7,391 nt of DNA, taken from contig JAICHS010000107.1 in the NCBI GenBank assembly GCA_025924775.1, positions 1 to 7,391 of the forward strand, in the 5' to 3' direction. The position numbers and the translations under genes are program-made. The notes beneath the pieces are model-generated. The model saw nothing but the letters and a program-made list of their open reading frames with translations, had not been told where the DNA came from and searched no databases. The stretch comes from Rhodanobacteraceae bacterium (GTDB taxonomy: Bacteria; Pseudomonadota; Gammaproteobacteria; Xanthomonadales; Rhodanobacteraceae). This document shows positions 1 through 7,391 of the stretch, in pieces; the stretch's first letter is position 1; each line of letters opens with the position of its first letter.

Positions 1-63
1 ATTGGGTTTGGGAAGCTTGCTCAAATGGAATCCTTGCGTCACGACGCGGCGAAACGCGCATGA
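1..63. other. Unresolved left-edge segment, possible end or start of a neighbouring gene
   Basis: Two readings are possible and I cannot choose between them. On the plus strand the first frame is open from base 1 for 20 codons and ends in tandem stops (TGA TAA at 61-66), which would be the tail of an upstream gene convergent with the hydrolase. Its codons (ATT, GGG, TTT, CTT, GCT) are poor in third-position G/C, unlike the rest of the window. On the minus strand a TTG codon at 24-22 is preceded 6 nt upstream by AAGGA (35-31) and would begin a protein MSKLPKPN running off the edge. An ATG at 61-59 in another minus frame is also open to the edge but has no ribosome-binding site. No family is recognisable from so few residues. 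Confidence 0.2.
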
Positions 64-104
64 TAACCGCGCGTTCTCACGGCTCCGTTGGCCTGAAGGG
101 CGTC

Positions 105-128
105 GCGGTGGCCGTCGAAGGCCGCCGC
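105..128. other. GC-rich stem-loop
   Basis: GCGGTGGCC (105-113) pairs with GGCCGCCGC (120-128) across a six-base loop. This gives a 9-bp stem with one G-U pair when read on the plus strand. No run of T follows on either strand, so a classical intrinsic terminator is not supported. It may be a factor-assisted stop or mRNA-end stabiliser downstream of the hydrolase, or simply chance in GC-rich DNA. Confidence 0.25.
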
Positions 129-161
129 AGGAAAATGCCGCCACAGCGTGCAAACAGCCAT

Positions 162-186
162 CCCCCTGACCGCCTTCGGAAGGGGG
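162..186 (-). terminator. Candidate hairpin terminator after the SGNH hydrolase
   Basis: CCCCCT (162-167) pairs with AGGGGG (181-186). A second short stem, CCG/CGG (170-172 with 177-179), closes a CCTT loop inside it. The hairpin begins 15 bases past the stop codon of the minus-strand hydrolase, a usual place for a terminator. There is no strong T tract on the minus-strand exit side, only a short TTT several bases further on, so termination efficiency is uncertain. Confidence 0.35.
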
Positions 187-201
187 GAGGATGAGCACGC
201 T

Positions 202-816
202 TCATGCAGCTTTCAATGCGGCACGCACCACAGGCAGGATCGCAGTCGCCCAGCGTGCGTACTGCTTGCCGGAAGGATGCAGCCCGTCGGCGACCAGCTC
301 ATTGCGCAAATCGGGCGCGCGTGACAACGACGTCACATCGGCCCAGCGCGCGCCAGCGGCCTCGGCTTCCGCTCGCGCCGCAGCATTGAATGAGTCGATT
401 TCGCGGGCAATGCGCGCCGGGTCGCGACCTTCGCGCGCCGCGAACGGCGTGACGCCCCAGTCGGGGATCGACACCACGATCACGCGTGCGGCATCGCCAT
501 CGGCAAGCCCGATCGCGCGTTGCAACAACGTTTGGAACTGTTCGCGATACTCATCCAGCGGCCGCCCGCGATATTGATCATTGACGCCGATCAGCAGCGT
601 CACCAACGCGTACCGTGGCGCGAACGTCTCCGCGTCCATCGCGGTGGCAAGCTCGCCCGTCGTCCAGCCCGTCGTGGCAACGATCCTCGGATCGCTGCAG
701 CCGATGCCTTCCCGACGCAATCGCGACGCCAGTTGCAACGGCCAGCGTTCAGCGGCAGCCACGCCCTCACCGATGGTGTAGGAATCGCCCAGCGCAAGGA
801 AGGAAAAAGCATTCAC
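202..816 (-). CDS. SGNH/GDSL-family hydrolase (esterase/lipase-like), cytoplasmic
   Basis: A 204-residue protein of the SGNH hydrolase superfamily, which cleaves esters or acyl groups with a Ser-His-Asp triad; the natural substrate cannot be read from sequence. Block I is GDSY at residues 10-13 (nucleophile Ser12). A Gly in the TTGEL segment near 54 fits the block II oxyanion position. Block III is GVND at 77-80 (Asn79), and block V is DGLHPSG from 177 (Asp177, His180). All four blocks are present and the length is normal for a single-domain SGNH enzyme. There is no signal peptide or membrane helix, since the protein begins almost at the first beta strand, so a cytoplasmic location is inferred. 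The start is taken as GTG at 816-814 because GGAG lies 8 nt upstream and this places GDSY near the N-terminus as usual. An in-frame ATG at 852-850 would add 12 residues with no comparable ribosome-binding site. The decayed aminotransferase lies just upstream on the same strand. Confidence 0.9.
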   Translation of the reverse strand: MNAFSFLALGDSYTIGEGVAAAERWPLQLASRLRREGIGCSDPRIVATTGWTTGELATAMDAETFAPRYALVTLLIGVNDQYRGRPLDEYREQFQTLLQRAIGLADGDAARVIVVSIPDWGVTPFAAREGRDPARIAREIDSFNAAARAEAEAAGARWADVTSLSRAPDLRNELVADGLHPSGKQYARWATAILPVVRAALKAA

Positions 817-824
817 GACATCGG

Positions 825-828
825 CTCC
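825..828 (-). promoter_or_regulatory. Ribosome-binding site deciding the hydrolase GTG start
   Basis: GGAG on the minus strand ends 8 nt before the GTG at 816. It is the only good Shine-Dalgarno match near any candidate start of this gene and favours GTG over the upstream in-frame ATG codons at 885 and 852. Confidence 0.55.
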
Positions 829-871
829 AGCACGCCGTCCGCCTTGAGGCATCGAAGGGCGAACGCGCAAC

Positions 872-1112
872 TCACGCAACCCCATGCGTACTTCGATGCA
901 CGAAGCGTACCCTGGCCGCGGTCAATGCGCCGAGGGTGTCAGGCTGGGCCAACGCGACGATGCGCTCCAGACCGGCCCACGTTGCCGAGGTTGAGCTGCA
1001 ACACCACGTGGCCTGCGACCTCCAGTGCACGCGCACGCCGCGCCAGCGCACCGCGGATTTCGTAACGGACGTCGGCAAGGTGGAAGCCGGGATGAACGGC
1101 GGATGGGCGCAT
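872..1112 (-). pseudogene. Internally deleted aminotransferase relic (AlaA-like, PLP fold type I)
   Basis: Reading the minus strand from an ATG at 1112, residues coded by about 1085-976 include VRYEIRGALARRAR and LQLNLGN. This is the N-terminal signature of AlaA-type alanine aminotransferases (E. coli has a matching YDIRG segment and LKLNIGNP). The frame then runs into unrelated residues and stops at 939. In the neighbouring frame, 970-872 encodes LERIVALAQPDTLGAL and later RFV before a TGA. This resembles the extreme C-terminus of the same family (RIVTLP, then a hydrophobic helix ending RFL). About 80 codons remain where the family has about 400, and the PLP-binding lysine and all core motifs are gone. 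An internal deletion plus frameshift, joining N- and C-termini near 971-981, explains the pattern. The N-terminal match is fairly clear; the C-terminal match is weaker and is an inference. The gene once lay directly upstream of the SGNH hydrolase in the same direction. Confidence 0.6.
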
Positions 1113-1176
1113 GGCTGCAAACGTTCGAGGGATCGGGCATGCTAGCGCCGTTTCCGGTGTCCGCAAACACTCCCAA

Positions 1177-1199
1177 CCGATCGATCGGACGGTCCGATC
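1177..1199. promoter_or_regulatory. Overlapping palindromes upstream of rsgA, candidate operator or mRNA hairpin
   Basis: CCGATCGATCGG (1177-1188) is a perfect 12-bp palindrome. Overlapping it, GATCGGACGGTCCGATC (1183-1199) is a perfect inverted repeat around a central G. The half-site CCGATC/GATCGG therefore occurs three times in 23 bp. The element ends 5 bases before the chosen rsgA ATG and lies in the short divergent region between rsgA and the aminotransferase relic. It could be a binding site for a dimeric regulator. In mRNA, GATCGG and CCGATC can pair across a five-base loop just upstream of the start codon. If translation began at 1139 instead, the element would be coding. Confidence 0.4.
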
Positions 1200-1204
1200 C
1201 CGCC

Positions 1205-2266
1205 ATGGCAACCGCTTCCACGCACTCCGCACCGGCCACGCAACGCATCGGCTGGCAAGGCACCCTTCCCGCACTTCCCGCCGGGCACCACCTGGCCCGC
1301 GTCTCCGCACAGCACCGCGCCGGCTACGAAGTCCACGACGGCGAACGCGCCTTCAATGCGCAGCCCGCGCCGAAATTCCTGAAGCGTACGCTCGATCCCA
1401 CCGAGCGCCCCGCGGTGGGTGACTTCGTCGTGATCGAGACGGGCGCGCCGCCACGCATCGTGGAGGTCCTGCCGCGCCGCAGCGTGCTGGCCAGGGCAGC
1501 CGCCGGCGAGCGCTACGCACGCCAGATCATTGCCACCAACATCGACACCGTGTTCGTGCTGACGGGTTTGGACGGTGACTTCAACCCGGCGCGCATCGAA
1601 CGTTACCTCGCCCTGATCGAGGGCTCTGGCGCCACGCCGGTGGTGGTACTGACCAAGCGTGACCAAGTGGACGCGGCGACGACCGACGCCGCGCTCGAAG
1701 CGTTGCGCCAACGGCTGCCCGCCGGCACCGCGATCGCCGCGATCAACGGCAAGGATGCCGCCAGCGTCACGGCGCTGGATGCCTTCCTCGCGGTTGCCAC
1801 GACGGCTGCGCTGGTAGGTTCTTCCGGCGCCGGCAAGTCCACGCTCACCAATACGCTCCTGGGCGAGCAGCGCATGCCGACCGCGGCAACCCGCGCGGGC
1901 GATGACCGCGGCCGTCACACCACCACCCATCGGGCGCTGCTGCCGCTGCCGTGCGGCGCGTGCCTGATCGACAGCCCCGGCATGCGCGAACTGAAGCTGA
2001 CCGGCGACGAGGACCTTGAACTGTTCGAGGACATCGACGCCTTGACCGAGCAGTGTCGCTTCGCGGACTGCAGCCACGGCAACGAGCCAGGCTGTGCGGT
2101 GCGCGCGGCGTTGGAAGCGGGCGAACTGGACCACGCACGCTGGCGGCACTATCTGAAATTGCGCGACCAGCGTGAGGAACAGGCGTCGCGCTATGAGGAT
2201 CAGCTGCGCGGCAGCCACGAGCCCATCCGCACGCAGCGCCGGCGCGAACGGCCGGACCGCGAGTAA
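1205..2266 (+). CDS. rsgA: Ribosome small-subunit-dependent GTPase RsgA (YjeQ)
   Basis: A 353-residue circularly permuted GTPase that acts in the cytoplasm late in 30S subunit maturation, checking the decoding centre and releasing on GTP hydrolysis. An N-terminal OB-fold region covers about 20-95. The G motifs follow in permuted order: G4 as TKRD (150-153), then the P-loop GSSGAGKST (205-213), a switch I region rich in Thr (about 229-241), and G3 DSPG (256-259). A C-terminal zinc knuckle follows with Cys284, Cys289, His291 and Cys297, then a basic Arg-rich tail (341-353). Every family hallmark is intact and the length is normal. The start is set at ATG 1205, where family-like sequence begins, although no Shine-Dalgarno is visible there. 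An in-frame ATG at 1139 has GAGG 8 nt upstream and would add 22 low-similarity residues, so the start remains open. It is the first gene of the plus-strand cluster; the next gene begins 49 bases downstream. Confidence 0.96.
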   Translation: MATASTHSAPATQRIGWQGTLPALPAGHHLARVSAQHRAGYEVHDGERAFNAQPAPKFLKRTLDPTERPAVGDFVVIETGAPPRIVEVLPRRSVLARAAAGERYARQIIATNIDTVFVLTGLDGDFNPARIERYLALIEGSGATPVVVLTKRDQVDAATTDAALEALRQRLPAGTAIAAINGKDAASVTALDAFLAVATTAALVGSSGAGKSTLTNTLLGEQRMPTAATRAGDDRGRHTTTHRALLPLPCGACLIDSPGMRELKLTGDEDLELFEDIDALTEQCRFADCSHGNEPGCAVRAALEAGELDHARWRHYLKLRDQREEQASRYEDQLRGSHEPIRTQRRRERPDRE

Positions 2267-2315
2267 CGGGCGCCGCCGTGCCACGCCGGCCACAGCGTCG
2301 CGCCCGCGTACCGGC

Positions 2316-2810
2316 ATGAGCGCCTCGTCGTCTCCGCAATCGTATCCACCGCGGCCACGCCGGCGGCGCCTGTCCACGCGCATCCGGCCGCGCGTGGCGC
2401 GCTGGTATGCGTTCGGGGTCATCGCGGCCGCGCTGGCGGTCCTGTTGCTGGCTGCGCTCGGCGGGCACACCGACAAGGTGATGGCGTGGCTGGTTCCGGG
2501 CGGGCTGGTCGCACTGGGTATTCCGGGCGCGCTCGGCGTGCTGCCGTTGCCACCACGCGACACGCTGGATGAGGCATGGCTTGCGGGCGACGAACTGTGG
2601 TTGCGCCGCGGCCGCCAGTCCGTGCGCGCACCGCTGGCCAATATCGGTTCGGTGGATGCCGAAAGCGCGCGCAACCTGGTTTACGTCGTGCTGCGCACGC
2701 CGTGCGTCCTCGGCAACAGCGTGCGCTTTCGCGCCCGCCCGCGCGGCGCACGCCAGGTGTGCCGTGAGCTGGAACAGTGCATGCGTACGGCAACCGGCGC
2801 TGCGCCGTGA
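2316..2810 (+). CDS. Small inner-membrane protein, two helices and possible bacterial PH-like domain
   Basis: A 164-residue protein I cannot assign to a named gene. Residues 1-28 are Pro- and Arg-rich and strongly basic. Two hydrophobic segments follow at about 30-49 and 56-77. The basic N-terminus suggests both ends face the cytoplasm. Residues 85-150 are soluble, with alternating strands (DELWLRRGRQSVRAPLANIGSVDAES, split here as DELWLRRGR then VRAPLANIGSVDAES). The segments LVYVVLRTP and SVRFRARP follow, then a short final helix (ARQVCRELEQCM). This recalls small bPH-type domains behind two membrane helices, but that is inference from shape only. The start at 2316 gives a sensible topology but has no clear ribosome-binding site; longer in-frame starts at 2172 and 2193 would overlap rsgA. 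The stop overlaps the GTG of the next gene by 4 bases, implying translational coupling with the metallopeptidase. Confidence 0.7.
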   Translation: MSASSSPQSYPPRPRRRRLSTRIRPRVARWYAFGVIAAALAVLLLAALGGHTDKVMAWLVPGGLVALGIPGALGVLPLPPRDTLDEAWLAGDELWLRRGRQSVRAPLANIGSVDAESARNLVYVVLRTPCVLGNSVRFRARPRGARQVCRELEQCMRTATGAAP

Positions 2811-4054
2811 GCGCCGCCGCAACCGCCGTCGACGCGTGCGCCGCGCTCGACCGGCGGCTGGTGGAAGCGGTGCGCGGCATCCGCGTGCTGGATACCGTGG
2901 CCTGGCCGGTGGCGGTCGAGCGGCGGTTCCTGGAAACCCTCGAGGCCGGGCACGAAACATTGCCGCGGTTCGAATACCGCGTGCCGGATTTCTCGGCGCC
3001 GCGCGCGGAACTGGCAGCGATCGCCGCCGCGGCGGATGCCTCGCATCCGCTGGGCGCGTACCTCGCGCGCAGCGCCGCGTCGTGGCAAACCGCGGCGCGC
3101 ATGCTGGAAGCCGTCGGCACGCCGGGCGTGACTGTGCCTTCCATCGAGCTGTACGGCCGGCCTGGCGACGCACTTCCCGGCGGCGGCCAGACCAACCTCG
3201 ACGCCGCGAACTACTTTCTTGAAATCGCGGACGAACTGGGCGACGGCCGGGCGCTTCCGGAAGCCGAATACTGCATCCAGGCCGACGTGCTGCGCGACGA
3301 GGTGCAGGCGGAAGTCGACGCCTGCTTCGGCTCCGGCAAGGTGCGCGTCGAAATCGACCCTGAGCTGACCGCCAAGGCCGCCGCGGGCGCCACCCGCATC
3401 CGCCTGCGCGGCGCCACCTGCTTCACCGAATACGACCGCTCGCAATTGCTGGCGCACGAGGCGTTCGTGCACACCCTGACCGCCCGCAACGGCCGCGCGC
3501 AACCGGTCCTGAAATCACTTTCGCGCACCGCGCCGCGCGCCACCGCGACCCAGGAAGGCCTGGCGGTTTTCGCGGAATTGATGTCGGGTTCGATCGACAT
3601 CGCGCGGCTGCAGCGCATCAGCCTGCGCATCCTGGCGATCGACATGGCGCTGAACGGCGCGGACTTCGTGGAGGTCTACCGCTGGTTCCGCGCACACGGC
3701 CAGAACATCGCCGACAGCTTTTATTCCACCCAGCGCGTGTACCGGGGCGTGCCGGCCACCGGCGGCGCCGCGTTCACCAAGGACAACGTGTACCTCGCGG
3801 GCCTCTTGACCGTGCACACCTTCTTCCGCTGGGCCTTCAAGCGCCGGCGGCTGGACCTGCTGCAGCACCTGTTCGCGGGCAAGCTGGCGCTGGAGGATGC
3901 GATCGCGCTGCGGCCGTGCTTCGAGGACGGTTCGGTTGCCCCGCCGCGGTTCCTGCCACCATGGGTACAACGCTCGCAGGGCCTGGCCGGCAAGCTCGCG
4001 TTCTCGCTGTTCGCGAACCGGATCAGGATGGGCCGGATCGGCGAATGGGAGTAA
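2807..4054 (+). CDS. QEGLA-motif protein of the MATCAP/DUF1704 family, putative zinc metallopeptidase
   Basis: A 415-residue protein of the family databases call flavohemoglobin expression-modulating QEGLA motif protein (DUF1704, now MATCAP). Human MATCAP in this family is a zinc tyrosine carboxypeptidase acting on tubulin; the bacterial substrate is unknown. An HExxxH motif is present as HEAFVH, with His217, Glu218 and His222. The family-naming QEGLA follows at 249-253, and its Glu250 is the expected third metal ligand. The conserved C-terminal half also shows DSFYSTQRVYRG (303-314) and FTKDNVYLAGL (323-333). Length is normal and no signal peptide or membrane helix is seen. The start is GTG at 2807, overlapping the upstream stop in the arrangement GTGA. 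An ATG at 2777 would overlap the upstream gene by 34 bases and give a poor N-terminus. No glutathione or flavohemoglobin genes are nearby, so the database name should not be taken as a function here. A REP cluster begins at the base after the TAA. Confidence 0.88.
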   Translation: MSAAATAVDACAALDRRLVEAVRGIRVLDTVAWPVAVERRFLETLEAGHETLPRFEYRVPDFSAPRAELAAIAAAADASHPLGAYLARSAASWQTAARMLEAVGTPGVTVPSIELYGRPGDALPGGGQTNLDAANYFLEIADELGDGRALPEAEYCIQADVLRDEVQAEVDACFGSGKVRVEIDPELTAKAAAGATRIRLRGATCFTEYDRSQLLAHEAFVHTLTARNGRAQPVLKSLSRTAPRATATQEGLAVFAELMSGSIDIARLQRISLRILAIDMALNGADFVEVYRWFRAHGQNIADSFYSTQRVYRGVPATGGAAFTKDNVYLAGLLTVHTFFRWAFKRRRLDLLQHLFAGKLALEDAIALRPCFEDGSVAPPRFLPPWVQRSQGLAGKLAFSLFANRIRMGRIGEWE

Positions 4055-4072
4055 GCGCGTGCCTGCGCGCGA
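4055..4072 (+). repeat. REP palindrome A
   Basis: An 18-base GC palindromic unit starting at the base after the metallopeptidase stop codon. It differs from unit C (4113-4130) at one position only. The usual 5' head (GTAG type) is missing, as if replaced by the end of the coding sequence. Its hairpin arms are GCGC on either side of a short loop. It may contribute to transcript termination or 3'-end protection. Confidence 0.55.
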
Positions 4073-4099
4073 CAATCACCGGCAGGCCGGCTCCTACAA
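4073..4099 (-). repeat. REP palindrome B, GTAG-headed, opposite orientation
   Basis: On the minus strand the unit begins TTGTAGGAGCCGGC and continues with GCCGGTGATTG. GTAG (4097-4094) heads the stem formed by CCGG (4090-4087) and CCGG (4082-4079). GTAG-headed REPs of this form are known from Stenotrophomonas and relatives, where they are moved by RAYT (IS200-like) transposases. No RAYT gene is in the window. Confidence 0.6.
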
Positions 4100-4106
4100 G
4101 GGTCCA

Positions 4107-4130
4107 TTGTTGGCGCGCGCCTGCGCGCGA
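4107..4130 (+). repeat. REP palindrome C
   Basis: The unit begins TTGTTGG, one base off the GTAG head form (GTTG in place of GTAG). It continues with GCGCGC (4113-4118) pairing with GCGCGC (4123-4128) across a four-base loop. Units A, B and C alternate in orientation (+, -, +), forming a BIME-like mosaic between the plus-strand cluster and the minus-strand peptidase relic. Confidence 0.55.
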
Positions 4131-4176
4131 TCCTTGGCCGTCGCTGAAACCGCCGCGCATTCGCAGCGCCCGCAAC

Positions 4177-4559
4177 CGGCCCGATGTTGGCGGCCAGGAA
4201 CGCATCCACTTTTTCGAACAGCTCGGCGATGTTCTGCTGGTTGTAGAACCCATGCCATTCGTCGAGCTTGTACAGCCACACGTGCGCAATCTTCCTTTGC
4301 AGCAGCGCGATGTGCATGTCCATGCCCTGCACCGGCGGCACGCGGGTGTCGCGCCCACCCACGATCAGCATGACCCTGACCTTCATGCCGTCCAGCTGGT
4401 GGACGGGCGAACACTGCGCCAACACGGTCATGTCGGTGCCAGACACGAACTGCGCCTCTTCGCCCGGCTTGCCGGGCCAATGAGCCACACCACCTTGTCG
4501 TCCGCACTGAACGCGATCGGCCAGTCGCGGTCATGGCCAAGCCGCGGATGGCGCGAGTC
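4177..4559 (-). pseudogene. C-terminal remnant of an S9 prolyl-oligopeptidase-like serine peptidase
   Basis: From about 4473 to 4177 one minus-strand frame encodes the end of an alpha/beta-hydrolase peptidase domain. It contains SPVHQLDGMKV, then VMLIVGGRDTRVP with the catalytic Asp (4350-4348), EWHGFYN with the catalytic His (4254-4252), and a last helix FEKVDAFLAANIG. This order is typical of S9 family dipeptidyl/acylaminoacyl peptidases. The nucleophile motif (GxSxGG) and everything before it are missing, so the product cannot be an active enzyme. Upstream, 4559-4476 in a different frame reads DSRHPRLGHDRDWPIAFSA and then DDKVVWLIG. This looks coding and may be a beta-propeller blade of the same gene, but that assignment is tentative. 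The two frames meet near 4476-4490 without an intact reading frame. The natural C-terminus at 4177 also lacks a nearby stop, and the frame runs on through the REP cluster into the opposing gene. Confidence 0.7.
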
Positions 4560-4593
4560 AATCGGTTTTGCAATGCCGGCCGACACCAGACCG

Positions 4594-4635
4594 ATTCCGG
4601 GTTCCGCCCGCGAACGGCGCGCGCGGCCACGGAAT
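4594..4635. repeat. Inverted repeat bounded by ATTCCG/CGGAAT
   Basis: ATTCCG (4594-4599) and CGGAAT (4630-4635) flank a very GC-rich interior that can form CGCC/GGCG pairing. The ends, reading GAATGACGA outward, resemble dispersed intergenic elements common in proteobacteria whose ends read CGTCATTCC. It lies 51 bases past the ileS stop and could help end that transcript. Only one copy is in the window, so its repeat status is unverified. Confidence 0.3.
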
Positions 4636-4685
4636 GACGAGAAACATTGATGGCTGACGTATAGCGTGAATCGGGTAGCCGAGCG

Positions 4686-7391
<2,706 letters not shown>

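Noticed and set aside
520..1145. Plus-strand open frames of about 180 codons opposite the SGNH hydrolase
   Set aside because: The minus-strand SGNH frame carries all catalytic blocks. The plus-strand translations are Arg/Pro-rich with no recognisable domain.
1112..1205. TTGCGG ... TAGCAT on the minus strand (16-base spacing) as a promoter for the aminotransferase relic
   Set aside because: Only 3 of 6 and 4 of 6 matches to sigma-70 boxes; such matches are common by chance and nothing else supports it.
1142..2674. 510-codon open frame on the minus strand opposite rsgA and the membrane protein gene
   Set aside because: It is antisense to rsgA, whose motifs are all intact. The translation is Arg/Ala/Gly-rich with no family signature, as expected from third-position GC bias.
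1845..3173. 442-codon minus-strand open frame
   Set aside because: Low-complexity Arg/Ala/Pro translation spanning three convincing plus-strand genes; a shadow frame.
4055..4130. Repeats after the metallopeptidase gene considered as a CRISPR array
   Set aside because: The units are palindromic, in alternating orientation, of unequal length and without regular spacers; they fit REP elements.

Overview
The window is high-GC, tightly packed bacterial chromosome. It carries housekeeping genes and two decaying gene remnants. The protein types (IleS with a C-terminal zinc finger, RsgA, a QEGLA/MATCAP-family peptidase) and GTAG-headed REP palindromes suggest a gammaproteobacterium of the Xanthomonadales/Lysobacterales (Xanthomonadaceae or Rhodanobacteraceae). 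That placement is inferred from style and not proven.

Layout, left to right. Positions 1-201 hold no gene I can assign; there is an unresolved edge fragment and two GC-rich hairpins. A complete SGNH/GDSL hydrolase lies on the minus strand (202-816, GTG start). Directly upstream of it on the same strand is a relic of a class I/II aminotransferase of the AlaA type (872-1112). It keeps a recognisable N-terminus and a probable C-terminus in two frames, with the roughly 300 or more codons between them gone. Overlapping palindromes (1177-1199) sit between this relic and the divergent plus-strand cluster.

The plus-strand cluster is rsgA (1205-2266, ribosome small-subunit maturation GTPase), then a small two-helix membrane protein with a possible bacterial PH-like domain (2316-2810), then a QEGLA-motif/MATCAP-family putative zinc metallopeptidase (2807-4054). 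The last two genes overlap by 4 bases (GTGA) and are probably translationally coupled. The peptidase gene ends directly against a cluster of three REP palindromes in alternating orientation (4055-4130).

Between that cluster and the right-hand gene, the minus strand holds the C-terminal part of an S9 prolyl-oligopeptidase-like serine peptidase (about 4177-4559). The catalytic Asp and His are present, but the nucleophile Ser region is missing and the frame is broken. A further inverted repeat follows at 4594-4635. The right 2.7 kb is ileS on the minus strand (4686-7391). It is complete at the C-terminus and cut by the window edge just after the HIGH region. lspA, the usual neighbour downstream of ileS in many Gammaproteobacteria, is not there.

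I see no phage, transposase, CRISPR array, tRNA or rRNA, and no clear novel defence or biosynthetic system. The most informative signals are the two internally deleted minus-strand relics, the REP cluster, the palindromic divergent intergenic region, and the coupled membrane-protein/metallopeptidase pair.
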